Source: Paractinoplanes pyxinae (GTDB taxonomy: Bacteria; Actinomycetota; Actinomycetes; Mycobacteriales; Micromonosporaceae). Taken from it: DNA of 64,000 nt. Both the position numbers and the translations under genes were made by a program. Numbering within the stretch: position 1 is the first letter of the stretch; the number at the start of each line of letters is the position of its first letter. Positions 7,981 through 15,635 of the stretch are shown piece after piece. The notes under the pieces were generated by a model that was not told the DNA's origin, did not search any database, and worked only from the letters and a program-made list of their open reading frames with translations. The stretch lies in the NCBI RefSeq assembly GCF_026626335.1, contig NZ_JAPNTZ010000011.1:124001-188000 (forward strand). Reading direction: 5' to 3'.

Positions 7981-9135
7981 ATGCGGATCGGGATCGTCTC
8001 GCCCTACTCGTTCGACGTGCCCGGTGGCGTGCAGAACCACATCATGGACCTGGCCGAGGCCCTGATCGGGCTGGGGCACGAGGTCAGCGTGCTGGCCCCG
8101 GCCGACGAGGACTCCTCTCTTCCCCCGTACGTCGTGTCGGCCGGCCGGGCCGTGCCGCTGCCCTACAACGGGTCGGTGGCGCGCATCGCGTTCGGACCGG
8201 TGTCGACGGCCCGGGTGCGGCGCTGGCTCAAGGCCGGTCAGTTCGACGTGCTGCACGTGCACGAGCCCATGACGCTCTCGCTGTCGCTGCTGGCCGTGCT
8301 GTCGGCGCGGGGGCCGGTGGTGGCGACCTTCCACACGGCGATGACCCGGTCGCGGGCGCTGTCGGCCGCCCAGGGGATGCTGCAGCTGGTGGTCGAGAAG
8401 ATCACCGCGCGCATCGCGGTCAGCGAGCTGGCCCGCAAGGTGCAGGTCGAGCACCTGGGCGGGGGAGCGGTGGAGATCCCCAACGGGGTGGCTGTCGCCA
8501 AGTTCGCCTCGGCGGCTCCGTTGGACGGATGGCCCGGGGATGGGGGCGCCCTGGGGTTCCTGGGACGCTTCACTGAGCCGCGCAAAGGCTTCGACATTCT
8601 GCGTGAGGCGTTTGTGCCTCTGGCTCGGCAGCGGCCGGGATTGCGGTTACTCGTGGCCGGCCCAGGCGACTCCGACGACCTCTACCGTGATTTTCCGCCC
8701 GATCTCCACGACCGCGTGATATTTCTCGGTTTAGTGTCGGAAGCGGACAAAGCTCGCATGTTGCGCAGTGTCGATGTCTATGTGGCGCCCAACACAGGCG
8801 GCGAGAGCTTCGGCATGATCCTCACCGAGGCGATGGCGGCCGGGACGGCCATCGCGGCCAGCGACCTCGATGCCTTCCGGCGGGTGCTCGACGGCGGCCA
8901 GGCCGGCGCGCTGTTCCCCACCGGCGACTCCCGCGCGCTGTGTGGGCTGCTGGATGCCCTGCTGTCCGATCCCGCGCGGCGCTCGGCGCTGGCCACTGCG
9001 GCCTCGGCGGCGGTGACGGCGTTCGACTGGCCCAGCGTCGCCCAGCGTGTCCTCGAGGTCTACGCGACGGCGATCGAGGCCACCGACGGCCGGGTCATGG
9101 ACGAGGAGTGGTCCGAACCACGGTCGGCGTCATAA
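7981..9135 (+). CDS. pimA: GDP-mannose-dependent phosphatidylinositol mannosyltransferase
   Basis: 384 residues, GT4 family, GT-B fold. The N-terminal half begins MRIGIVSPYSFDVPGGVQNH, a glycine-rich acceptor-side loop. The C-terminal donor domain has FLGRFTEPRKGFDIL and the E-x7-E motif ESFGMILTE that binds the GDP-mannose phosphate and ribose. PimA puts the first mannose on the 2-position of the inositol ring of phosphatidylinositol on the inner leaflet. It is third in the pgsA operon. From about 8550 to 8790 the codon use is less GC-extreme than upstream, but the frame and motifs are intact. An acidic C-terminal tail (MDEEWSEPRS) follows the fold. Confidence 0.93.
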   Translation: MRIGIVSPYSFDVPGGVQNHIMDLAEALIGLGHEVSVLAPADEDSSLPPYVVSAGRAVPLPYNGSVARIAFGPVSTARVRRWLKAGQFDVLHVHEPMTLSLSLLAVLSARGPVVATFHTAMTRSRALSAAQGMLQLVVEKITARIAVSELARKVQVEHLGGGAVEIPNGVAVAKFASAAPLDGWPGDGGALGFLGRFTEPRKGFDILREAFVPLARQRPGLRLLVAGPGDSDDLYRDFPPDLHDRVIFLGLVSEADKARMLRSVDVYVAPNTGGESFGMILTEAMAAGTAIAASDLDAFRRVLDGGQAGALFPTGDSRALCGLLDALLSDPARRSALATAASAAVTAFDWPSVAQRVLEVYATAIEATDGRVMDEEWSEPRSAS

Positions 9136-9169
9136 CACCTGCGGGCGGCGGGGCACTACGATTCCGCCC

Positions 9170-9694
9170 ATGTGGTGGGTCCTGGGTGTCGTCGCGGCGG
9201 CTGTGCTGCTCGCGGCGTACCTGTTCTGGACGGCTCACCGGGTCGAGCGGGTGCACATCCGGGCCCAGTCGGCCGAGCGCGCCCTCGACGCCCACCTGAT
9301 GCGCCGGGCCGCGGCGGCCGCGGTGGTGGCCGAGCAGGCCGAGAACGTCGAGCTCTACGCGGCGGCCCGGCTCGCGCTGGACGCCGACCCCGACGAGCGC
9401 GAGTCGGCCGAGAACGACCTGACCCGCCAGTTGCAGGGGATCGCCCTGACCGGCTCCGGCGCGGCCACCCGCACCCTCGTGGCCACCAGCCGGCGGGTCG
9501 TGCTGGCCCGCCAGGTGCACACCGACCTGGTGCGTGACGCGCTGACCGCCCGCCGCCGGCCGCTCGTGCGGGCCCTGCGCATGGCCCGGCAGTATCCCCG
9601 CCCGCAGTACTTCGACATCGAGGAGCCGCCGATGCCGGCGGCCGTGCACATCCCGGCCCCAGCGGTGCCCGCGGCCCCGCTGGAACCGGTCTGA
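9170..9694 (+). CDS. Small membrane-anchored protein downstream of pimA
   Basis: 174 residues. One N-terminal membrane helix (WWVLGVVAAAVLLAAYLFW) is followed by a long, probably helical, Arg/Ala-rich region with LemA-like character. A Pro/Ala-rich tail (EEPPMPAAVHIPAPAVPAAP) ends it. Mycobacteria have a membrane protein fused to a Nudix domain at this place (Rv2609c); no Nudix box is present here, so this looks like the anchor part alone. TACGAT at 9157-9162 stands 7 bases before the ATG, suggesting a leaderless start separate from the pimA operon. Function unknown; a link with PIM assembly is only by position. Confidence 0.75.
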   Translation: MWWVLGVVAAAVLLAAYLFWTAHRVERVHIRAQSAERALDAHLMRRAAAAAVVAEQAENVELYAAARLALDADPDERESAENDLTRQLQGIALTGSGAATRTLVATSRRVVLARQVHTDLVRDALTARRRPLVRALRMARQYPRPQYFDIEEPPMPAAVHIPAPAVPAAPLEPV

Positions 9695-9700
9695 GTTCCG

Positions 9701-10588
9701 CTACCAGCCGCGCTCGGCCAGGCGGTGCGGCTCGGGCACCTCTTCGACGTTGATGCCGACCATGGCCTCGCCCAGCCCGCGCGACACCTTGGCGATCACG
9801 TCCGGGTCGTCGTGGAAGGTGGTCGCCTTGACGATCGCGGCCGCGCGCTGAGCCGGGTTGCCCGACTTGAAGATGCCGGAACCCACGAACACGCCCTCGG
9901 CGCCCAGCTGCATCATCATCGCGGCGTCGGCCGGGGTGGCGATGCCGCCCGCGGTGAACAGCGTGACCGGCAGCTTGCCCAGCTCGGCCACCTCTTTCAC
10001 CAGCTCGTACGGGGCCTGCAGCTCTTTCGCGGCGACGAACAGCTCGTCCTCGGGCAGCGTCTGCAGCCGGCGGATCTCGGCCCGGATCTTGCGCATGTGC
10101 GTGGTCGCGTTCGAGACGTCGCCCGTGCCGGCCTCACCCTTCGACCGGATCATGGCCGCGCCCTCGGTGAGCCGCCGCAGCGCCTCACCCAGGTTGGTGG
10201 CGCCGCAGACGAACGGCACCGTGAAGTTCCACTTGTCGATGTGGTGCGCGTAGTCGGCCGGCGTCAGCACCTCGGACTCGTCGATGTAGTCGACCCCGAG
10301 CGACTGCAGCACCTGCGCCTCGACGAAGTGCCCGATGCGGGCCTTGGCCATGACCGGGATCGAGACGGCGTTGATGATGCCGTCGATCATGTCGGGGTCG
10401 GACATGCGCGACACGCCACCCTGGGCGCGGATGTCGGCCGGCACCCGCTCCAGCGCCATGACCGCCACGGCCCCCGCGTCCTCAGCGATCTTCGCCTGCT
10501 CCGGCGTGACGACGTCCATGATCACGCCGCCCTTGAGCATCTCCGCCATGCCCCGCTTGACGCGGGCGGTGCCCTTGTTCTCAGACAT
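9701..10588 (-). CDS. pdxS: Pyridoxal 5'-phosphate synthase subunit PdxS
   Basis: 295 residues, the usual length. PdxS is the TIM-barrel synthase that condenses ribulose/ribose 5-phosphate, glyceraldehyde 3-phosphate and ammonia into PLP. Visible signatures: RVKRGMAEMLKGGVIMDVV, VMALERVPADIRAQGGV with the catalytic-site Lys in VMAKARIGH, and the phosphate-binding GGIATPADAAMMMQLGAEGV. ATG at 10588 gives the standard N-terminus MSENKGTARVKRG. Its ammonia-supplying partner pdxT lies 3 kb away on the opposite strand, whereas the two are normally adjacent and co-directional. On the minus strand TACCCT (10595-10600) lies 6 bases before the ATG. Confidence 0.96.
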   Translation of the reverse strand: MSENKGTARVKRGMAEMLKGGVIMDVVTPEQAKIAEDAGAVAVMALERVPADIRAQGGVSRMSDPDMIDGIINAVSIPVMAKARIGHFVEAQVLQSLGVDYIDESEVLTPADYAHHIDKWNFTVPFVCGATNLGEALRRLTEGAAMIRSKGEAGTGDVSNATTHMRKIRAEIRRLQTLPEDELFVAAKELQAPYELVKEVAELGKLPVTLFTAGGIATPADAAMMMQLGAEGVFVGSGIFKSGNPAQRAAAIVKATTFHDDPDVIAKVSRGLGEAMVGINVEEVPEPHRLAERGW

Positions 10589-10703
10589 ACGTGCAGGGTA
10601 GGCACGCCAAGGGTGCCGTCCGATGGCCAATCGACCCCAAGGTGGACTGGTTCGTGAGTGATCCGATCTCATAGGCCCCAGAGGCATCGTTCGGAAATCC
10701 CAG
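10589..10703 (-). promoter_or_regulatory. pdxS upstream region with putative leaderless -10
   Basis: This 115-bp stretch between the pdxS start and the 143-bp repeat must carry the pdxS promoter unless reading starts inside the repeat. TACCCT (complement of 10595-10600) lies 6 bases from the ATG. No clear -35 or PdxR-type direct repeat could be recognised. Confidence 0.3.
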
Positions 10704-10846
10704 ATCAAGATCAACTGCTTGATGTCGTAGCGGGGTGGGGGGTTACAGACCGTCGCTCCCGCCGAGGGCCCGGGCGATTCGAGCTGGCCGCTGGCGCGTC
10801 CAGAGCGCTCGAACCACCCGGGCGACCTGCGTGAGTGGTTGCGCTC
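10704..10846 (+). repeat. 143-bp inverted repeat, left copy (structured)
   Basis: This segment recurs in reverse orientation at 12585-12727 with about four mismatches, and the two copies flank the glycosyltransferase gene. It is itself highly structured. ATCAAG/CTTGAT arms lie at the outer end. GAGCGC...GCGCTC with inner AACCAC...GTGGTT lies at the inner end. CGGGCGATTCGAGC pairs with GCTCGAACCACCCG over 12 of 14 positions. No coding potential was recognised. Candidates are a MITE-like element, a dispersed palindromic repeat or a structured RNA. Confidence 0.85.
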
Positions 10847-10882
10847 AAAAACCCTTCCAAACCGCCCGCCGCCCCGCCCTCC

Positions 10883-11275
10883 CGGATCGTGCGCGCCTTC
10901 AGGAGGCTGGCCGGGCTGTCGTTCCCAGGTCGTGCGCGCCGTCAGGATGCTGGCCGGGCTGCGGTTCCGAGATCGTGCGCGCCTTCCAAGACGCCAGCCG
11001 GGCCGTACTCGCGGGATCGTTCGGCGCTTTCAGGACGCTGGCGGGACTGTTCTTTCGAGGTCGTTCGCGCTTTCAGGAGGTTCGCCGGGTCGCGCTCGCG
11101 AGGTCGTTCGGCGTTTTCAGGAGGTTGGCCGGGGCCGTGCTCGCGAGGCTGTTCGGTGCTTTCAGGAGGTTCGCCGGGCCGTGCTCACTGGGCTGTTCCG
11201 CGTTTTCAGGAGGTTCGCCCGGCCCTCCTGCCCAGACTGTTCAGCGCTTGCAGGACTCCCGCGGAGCCGTCCTCG
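10883..11275. repeat. Degenerate tandem repeat, about nine units of 43-45 bp
   Basis: Each unit has the form CGTTCGGCGCTTTCAGGAGG, then TTCGCCGGG and CCGTGCTCG, with variation. Nine units can be counted from 10883 to 11275. The last one and a half lie inside the 3' end of the minus-strand glycosyltransferase gene and encode its tail (VLQALNSLGRR). The other units read on the minus strand as decayed copies of that tail (such as PANLLKTRNS). This suggests the array grew by repeated duplication of the gene end. Unit length is not a multiple of three, so it is not an extended protein. Confidence 0.75.
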
Positions 11276-12444
11276 TCGGAGAGGATGGCGGACACCTCGC
11301 GCGCCCGTTGGCGGTATGACGGCTCGGCGACGGCTGTGCGGATTGCCGCCGCCAGACGGGGTGCGGTCAAGCGCCGGAACGGGACGGCGGCCGGGGCGAC
11401 GCCCAAGCGCACGAGGCGCTGCGCCCAGAAGGGCTGGTCGACCATCACCGGCACGGGGACGGCGGGCACACCGGCGCGCAGCCCGGCCGCGGTGGTGCCG
11501 GCGCCCGCGTGGTGCACGACCGCGGCCATGCGCGGGAACAGCCACTCGTGCGGCACCTCGGAGATCGTCAGCACGTCGTCGCCGGACGCGTCGAGCCGTG
11601 CCCATCCGGCGCTGAGCACGACCCGTACGCCGGAGTCCCGGGCGGCCTGTCGGACCAGCGAAGACACCGCCCGGCTGTCCCGCGCGGGCATGCTGCCGAA
11701 GCCGACGTAGACCGGAGGCGGTCCAGCGTCCAGGAAAGCGGTCAGCTCCGGCGGCGGCGTGAAGTCCGGCTCGGGAGCGGCCCACCAGTAGCCGACCGTG
11801 GCACACGACGACGGCCAATCCTCGGGCTGCGGAACCACGTGCGGGCTGTAGCCGTAACAAATGGGCCACCCGGACGCGTCAAGACTTCGCAGCCATTGCC
11901 GGTGCCCGATGGGCGGAAGCCCCAACTCGGCCCGCAGCGCCCGCACGCCGGCCCGGTAAGGCAGCTGCCCCACCTCGAGCACAGCCCGCGCCGCCGCCCG
12001 ATTACCCCAGCCACCCAGCGACCGCGTAGTCACAGTGGCCGGCGGAAACAACCGGGTCGGCGTCATGGGCTGCAGATAGACCCCCATGCTGGGCAGCCCA
12101 AGCCCCTCCGTCACATGCCCACCGATCCACCCGGCCGGCGTCAGCAGCAGAACATCGGCTCCTCGGGCGGCCGCAACCATGGCCCGCCCCAGCGGCAACG
12201 CCTGCGCGCCCACCGACTGGTTGACCGCCAGAATCCCGCCCAGCGACCCAGCCTTGTCGAGCAACTCCTCACGAGTATCAAGCGGCAGCGCCGCGTACCC
12301 GAGCCCGTGCCCCACCACCAGCTCTTCAAAGAGCCCATGCGTAGCGACGACAACCTGGTGCCCCGCCTCCCGAAGCCGCACCCCAAGCCCCACGTACGGC
12401 ACGACGTCCCCACGACTACCCACGGCCAGCGTCACGATCCGCAT
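11206..12444 (-). CDS. GT1-family glycosyltransferase (MGT/UGT-like)
   Basis: 412 residues with a GT-B fold. The N-terminus MRIVTLAVGSRGDVVPYVGL is the acceptor-side glycine-rich start. The C-terminal donor motif VVHHAGAGTTAAGLRAGVPA continues with VPVPVMVDQPFWA, the signature of sterol, macrolide and rhamnolipid-type glycosyltransferases using nucleotide sugars. ATG at 12444 is chosen from an AGGAT ribosome site about 6 bases upstream and the family N-terminus. It is the only gene between the two 143-bp inverted repeats, and its 3' end runs into a 43-bp tandem repeat. It looks like an inserted or invertible cassette between pdxS and the VOC gene. Acceptor unknown; antibiotic inactivation or glycolipid tailoring are both possible. 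Confidence 0.85.
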   Translation of the reverse strand: MRIVTLAVGSRGDVVPYVGLGVRLREAGHQVVVATHGLFEELVVGHGLGYAALPLDTREELLDKAGSLGGILAVNQSVGAQALPLGRAMVAAARGADVLLLTPAGWIGGHVTEGLGLPSMGVYLQPMTPTRLFPPATVTTRSLGGWGNRAAARAVLEVGQLPYRAGVRALRAELGLPPIGHRQWLRSLDASGWPICYGYSPHVVPQPEDWPSSCATVGYWWAAPEPDFTPPPELTAFLDAGPPPVYVGFGSMPARDSRAVSSLVRQAARDSGVRVVLSAGWARLDASGDDVLTISEVPHEWLFPRMAAVVHHAGAGTTAAGLRAGVPAVPVPVMVDQPFWAQRLVRLGVAPAAVPFRRLTAPRLAAAIRTAVAEPSYRQRAREVSAILSDEDGSAGVLQALNSLGRRAGRTS

Positions 12445-12584
12445 AGACAGATCCTGACGTAACCGCCCTGTCGAAACCCTGAGACAGCCCGCTCTGCCGT
12501 CGCAACCACGCCCGGCCAACCGAGCGTTATGCACGGCGCCGCCGAGTTTCGCCTGCACCAGTTTGTCCATGGGTTTGGGGTTTC

Positions 12585-12727
12585 GAGCGCAACCACTCAC
12601 GCAGGTCGCCCGGGTGGTTCGAGCGCTCTGGACGCGCCAGCGGCCAGCTCGAATCGCCCGGGCCCTCGGCGGGAGCGACGGTCTGTAACCCCCTACCCCG
12701 CTACGACATCAAGAATTTGATCTTGAT
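12585..12727 (-). repeat. 143-bp inverted repeat, right copy (structured)
   Basis: Reverse-complement partner of 10704-10846, same length and about 97 percent identical by eye. Its outer end carries a perfect hairpin ATCAAGA/TCTTGAT. It lies between the glycosyltransferase start and the 3' end of the VOC gene (12730) and so may also end transcription of the VOC gene. Homologous recombination between the two copies would flip the glycosyltransferase cassette. Confidence 0.85.
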
Positions 12728-12729
12728 TG

Positions 12730-13134
12730 TCAGTCTTTCTTCTCGACGAGGACCAGCCAGTTTCCGGTGTTGTCGCGCATGACGGCTTCGATGCCGTAGG
12801 GGCGGTCGGACGGTTCCTGCAGAAACTCGACGCCGGCGGCGGACAGCTCGGCGTATGTCCGGTGGCAGTCGTCGACGTTCAGGCCGAAGCCGCCCATCTG
12901 GCCCGATTCGAGCTGGCGGCGGATGAAGGCGGCCGACTCGGGGGATAGCGGCGGGCCGGGCGTCATCAGCGTCACTTCCAGTTCGGGCTGGTTGGGGTGG
13001 ACGATCGTCACCCAGCGCACCCGGCCCATGGTGGCGTCGACGCGGGGCTCGAAGCCCAGGTGTTTGACGTAGAAGTCGCGGGTGGCGTCCTGGTCCAAGC
13101 AGTACACGGTCATCAGCGAGATGTTGAGGATCAT
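12730..13134 (-). CDS. VOC (glyoxalase/bleomycin-resistance fold) protein
   Basis: 134 residues with the paired beta-alpha-beta-beta-beta modules of the vicinal-oxygen-chelate superfamily. The first is MILNISLMTVYCLDQDATRD then FYVKHLGFEPR. The second begins SGQMGGFGLNVDDCHRTYAE, and the end is MRDNTGNWLVLVEKK. Members are metal-dependent lyases, dioxygenases or small-molecule-binding resistance proteins; the reaction here is not predictable. Its ATG overlaps the stop of the upstream AraC-type gene by 4 bases, so the two are translated together, a common pairing in actinobacteria. Confidence 0.85.
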   Translation of the reverse strand: MILNISLMTVYCLDQDATRDFYVKHLGFEPRVDATMGRVRWVTIVHPNQPELEVTLMTPGPPLSPESAAFIRRQLESGQMGGFGLNVDDCHRTYAELSAAGVEFLQEPSDRPYGIEAVMRDNTGNWLVLVEKKD

Positions 13135-13547
13135 GTCTCGACCGTAGGGCGGGCGCCGGTGGCGGGCTTCTCCGAAATTGCGATCACTCCGTGCATGAAG
13201 AGCCAGCAGCCGGGGATGTGCGGCGCTTCGGTGGCCCAGCGTTTCTGGTACGCCGTGGGGCTCTCGCCGACGAGCTCGGTGAACCGGGACGAGAATGATC
13301 CGAGCGACGTGAATCCGACTGCCATGCAGACCTCGGTGACCGTCAGGTTCGCGTACCGAAGCAGCTCTTGGGCCCGGGCGATGCGCCGCCGTGAGAGGTA
13401 GCGCATGGGGGTCTCGCCGTAGGCTGCGCGAAACGCCCGTACCAGATGGAACCGCGACATGCCGCCCAGCGCGGCCAGATCGCTCAGCCTGAGATCCCGC
13501 GCGCTGTTGCGGTCGATGTGGTCGCGGACTCTGCGCAAGGCGAACAC
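13131..13547 (-). CDS. AraC-family transcriptional regulator (short form)
   Basis: 138 residues, consisting almost only of the two AraC helix-turn-helix units: LRLSDLAALGGMSRFHLVRA and LTVTEVCMAVGFTSLGSFSS followed by RFTELVGESPTAYQKRW. About 35 C-terminal residues without a known domain follow. There is no separate ligand domain, so any effector may bind the tail or a partner. It overlaps the VOC gene start by 4 bases and probably controls it. It starts 24 bases from pdxT, transcribed in the opposite direction, so the shared gap may contain control sites for both. Confidence 0.88.
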   Translation of the reverse strand: MFALRRVRDHIDRNSARDLRLSDLAALGGMSRFHLVRAFRAAYGETPMRYLSRRRIARAQELLRYANLTVTEVCMAVGFTSLGSFSSRFTELVGESPTAYQKRWATEAPHIPGCWLFMHGVIAISEKPATGARPTVET

Positions 13548-13570
13548 CGGTTCAGCCTAAGCTCGGCAGG

Positions 13571-14167
13571 GTGAACATCGGAGTGCTGGCTTTGCAGGGG
13601 GATGTGCGCGAGCATCTGGCCGCGCTGGCCGAGAGCGACGTGCTGGCCCGGCCCGTCCGGCGGCCCGAGGAACTGGCCGAGGTCGAGGCTCTGGTCATCC
13701 CCGGCGGGGAGTCGACCGCCATCAGCAACCTGGCCGTCTCGTTCGGGCTGCTCGACCCGATCCGGAAGCGGATCGCCGACGGCATGTCGGTCTACGGCTC
13801 GTGCGCGGGCATGATCATGCTGGCCGCGAAGGTGCTCGACGGGCGGCCCGATCAGGAGTCGTTCCAGGGCATCGACATGACCGTGCGGCGCAACGCGTTC
13901 GGCCGGCAGGTCGACTCGTTCGAGGGCGACGTGACCATCGACGGCATCGCCGGCGGCGATTTTCACGCCGTCTTCATCCGGGCGCCATGGGTCGAAGAGG
14001 TCGGCGACGACGTGCGGGTGTTGGGCCGCGTCAGCGGCGGGCGGGACGCCGGTAGGATTGTGGCCGTTCGGCAGGGGAACCTGCTCGCCACGGCTTTCCA
14101 CCCGGAGCTGACCGGCGACCTTCGTGTCCACCGGTACTTCGTCGAGATGGTCCGCCAGGCCGCCTGA
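13571..14167 (+). CDS. pdxT: Pyridoxal 5'-phosphate synthase glutaminase subunit PdxT
   Basis: 198 residues, class I glutamine amidotransferase fold. It has the N-terminal MNIGVLALQGDVREH, the oxyanion-strand motif GGESTAI, the nucleophile Cys in VYGSCAGMIMLA, and the His-Glu pair in FHPEL. It hydrolyses glutamine and channels ammonia to PdxS. The GTG start at 13571 lies 7 bases after TAAGCT (13558-13563), suggesting a leaderless transcript. It is followed 18 bases later by yebC. PdxS is encoded 3 kb away on the other strand, so the two subunits cannot share a transcript here. Confidence 0.96.
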   Translation: MNIGVLALQGDVREHLAALAESDVLARPVRRPEELAEVEALVIPGGESTAISNLAVSFGLLDPIRKRIADGMSVYGSCAGMIMLAAKVLDGRPDQESFQGIDMTVRRNAFGRQVDSFEGDVTIDGIAGGDFHAVFIRAPWVEEVGDDVRVLGRVSGGRDAGRIVAVRQGNLLATAFHPELTGDLRVHRYFVEMVRQAA

Positions 14168-14185
14168 CACAACGGAGGTTTTCGC

Positions 14186-14938
14186 ATGTCCGGCCACTCC
14201 AAGTGGGCGACGACCAAGCACAAGAAGGCCGTCATCGACGCCAAGCGCGGCAAGATGTTCGCCAAGCTGATCAAGAACATCGAGGTCGCGGCCCGCACCG
14301 GCGGCGGCGACCCGGCGGGCAACCCCACGCTCTACGACGCCATCCAGAAGGCCAAGAAGAGCTCGGTTCCCAACAACAACATCGACAACGCGGTCAAGCG
14401 CGGCTCCGGGCTCGAGGCCGGCGGCGCCGACTGGCAGACGATCATGTACGAGGGTTACGGCCCGAACGGCGTCGCGCTCCTGATCGAGTGCCTCACCGAC
14501 AACCGCAACCGCGCCGCCACCGAGGTGCGCACGGCGCTGACCCGCAACGGCGGCACGTTCGCCGACGCCGGCTCGGTCTCGTACCTGTTCAACCGCAAGG
14601 GCGTCATCATCGTCCCGGCCGAGGGCATCAGCGAGGACGACCTCATGCTGGCCGTCCTCGACGCCGGCGCCGAAGAGATCAACAACCTCGGCGAGTCGTT
14701 CGAGATCGTCAGCGAACCGACCGACCTGGTCGCGGTGCGCACGGCCCTGCAAGAGGCCAACATCGAGTACGACTCGGCCGACTCGTCGCTGCTGCCGACG
14801 ATGAACGTCGAGGTCGACGAGGAGGCCGCGCGCAAGGTGCTCAAGCTGGTCGACGCGCTGGACGACTGCGACGACGTGCAAGAGGTCTACACCAACGCCG
14901 ACATCAGCGACGACGTGCTGGCGGCCATTGACGCGTGA
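14186..14938 (+). CDS. yebC: YebC/PmpR-family DNA-binding/translation-associated protein
   Basis: 250 residues, with the invariant N-terminus MSGHSKWATTKHKKAVIDAK then RGKMFAKLIKNIEVAAR, an ordered GGGDPAGNP loop, and the acidic C-terminal domain. Family members were named as regulators near ruvC. Some are now known to help ribosomes pass polyproline stretches (established for B. subtilis and human homologues), so the exact role is open. AACGGAGG upstream is a good ribosome site. It keeps its conserved place between pdxT and ruvC, although a Uma2 gene, a decayed locus and a small membrane gene intervene. Confidence 0.95.
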   Translation: MSGHSKWATTKHKKAVIDAKRGKMFAKLIKNIEVAARTGGGDPAGNPTLYDAIQKAKKSSVPNNNIDNAVKRGSGLEAGGADWQTIMYEGYGPNGVALLIECLTDNRNRAATEVRTALTRNGGTFADAGSVSYLFNRKGVIIVPAEGISEDDLMLAVLDAGAEEINNLGESFEIVSEPTDLVAVRTALQEANIEYDSADSSLLPTMNVEVDEEAARKVLKLVDALDDCDDVQEVYTNADISDDVLAAIDA

Positions 14939-14963
14939 CGCCTGGTCGTGTGATCAGTAGGGT
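14936..14963 (+). promoter_or_regulatory. Uma2-type palindromic promoter motif, copy 1
   Basis: The sequence CTGGTCGTGTGATCAGTAGG sits at the end of yebC. CTGGTC and GATCAG form near-palindromic arms around a 4-base loop, directly followed by a TAGGGT -10 (14958-14963). A GTG at 14971 follows after 7 bases. The motif recurs before and after the Uma2 gene. Confidence 0.6.
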
Positions 14964-14970
14964 GCGGGGC

Positions 14971-15021
14971 GTGCCTTCCTTCAGGCTGCCCCGCATCGAG
15001 GACGCGACATCTGAGGCCTGA
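14971..15021 (+). pseudogene. Truncated Uma2 N-terminus remnant
   Basis: A 16-codon frame from GTG to TGA reads VPSFRLPRIEDATSEA. The SFRLPRIED part resembles GLSLPPIEDLELDD, the start of the intact Uma2 protein just downstream. Like that gene it follows the CTGGTC palindrome and a -10 hexamer, here at leaderless spacing. It is most simply the broken 5' end of an older Uma2 copy whose body was lost. Confidence 0.45.
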
Positions 15022-15046
15022 CGACTGGTCGTGCGACCAGTAGAGT
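15017..15046 (+). promoter_or_regulatory. Uma2-type palindromic promoter motif, copy 2
   Basis: ACTGGTCGTGCGACCAGT is a perfect 7-bp palindrome around a 4-base loop, followed at once by TAGAGT (15041-15046) as a likely -10. It stands directly upstream of the Uma2 gene. The palindrome occupies the -35/-10 spacer, so a dimeric regulator bound here would control transcription. Confidence 0.6.
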
Positions 15047-15086
15047 GACGGGACCGAGCCACTTCGGCGTGGGGGTGCGACCTGTC

Positions 15087-15635
15087 GTGACCGGCCTCTC
15101 TCTTCCGCCCATCGAAGATCTCGAACTCGACGACCTGGCCACCCTGCCGCGGCACTACCGGTACGAGCTGCGCGACGGCAACCTGGTCATCGCGGCGCCC
15201 CCGAGCTTCTGGCACAAGGTCATCGCCGGCCGCGTCCTGGTCATGCTGCACAAGGCGGGCCTCAATGTCTTTCAGGATCCCGGCGTACGCGGTGACCGCC
15301 CCCGCGACTGCCGGGTGCCCGACCTCGGCGTGGTGACGCGCCTGCCGGCCGGGGTGGCCACCTACTCCCATCTGCCCGCGTCGTCGTTCGGGCTGGTCGT
15401 CGAGGTCGTCTCGGAGGAATCGGCCAACGGCGAGTACACCGACAAGGCCGCCTGGTACGCCGAGCACGGCGTCCCGGAGTACTGGATCGTCGACCAGACC
15501 CCCGACCGTGACGAGGGGGACGCCTTCGTCTTCGTGCACCGCCTGCTGCTGGCCGGCGGCGAGCCCATCTACGGCCGCGAACGCAATGTTCTCCTGTCCG
15601 AGCTCGAACGCGAATATCCTGATTTCAACTCGTGA
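15087..15635 (+). CDS. Uma2 family (DUF820) restriction-endonuclease-fold protein
   Basis: 182 residues from GTG 15087. It has the PD-(D/E)xK core of Uma2: the beta-strand motif RDCRVPDLGVV (catalytic Asp), LVVEVVSEESA (Glu) and DKAAWYAEHGVPEYWIVD (Lys on the helix). Such genes occur in many copies in cyanobacteria and actinobacteria; their substrate is not established. Several in-frame GTGs (15045, 15069, 15075, 15084) lie upstream. 15087 is preferred because VTGLSLPPIEDL looks like a family N-terminus and 15045 overlaps the -10. Three copies of a palindromic motif surround the gene. Confidence 0.8.
   Translation: MTGLSLPPIEDLELDDLATLPRHYRYELRDGNLVIAAPPSFWHKVIAGRVLVMLHKAGLNVFQDPGVRGDRPRDCRVPDLGVVTRLPAGVATYSHLPASSFGLVVEVVSEESANGEYTDKAAWYAEHGVPEYWIVDQTPDRDEGDAFVFVHRLLLAGGEPIYGRERNVLLSELEREYPDFNS

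Noticed and set aside
10589..10714. Upstream extension of pdxS by 42 codons
   Set aside because: The extension runs into the 143-bp repeat and has no family similarity; ATG 10588 gives the standard PdxS N-terminus.
10735..11710. Plus-strand frames through the 43-bp array and the glycosyltransferase 3' end
   Set aside because: They follow the repeat, change frame from unit to unit and oppose a well-supported gene.
10704..12727. Insertion sequence or composite transposon
   Set aside because: No transposase or recombinase gene and no clear target duplication; only the inverted repeats are supported, so it is reported as repeats rather than a mobile element.
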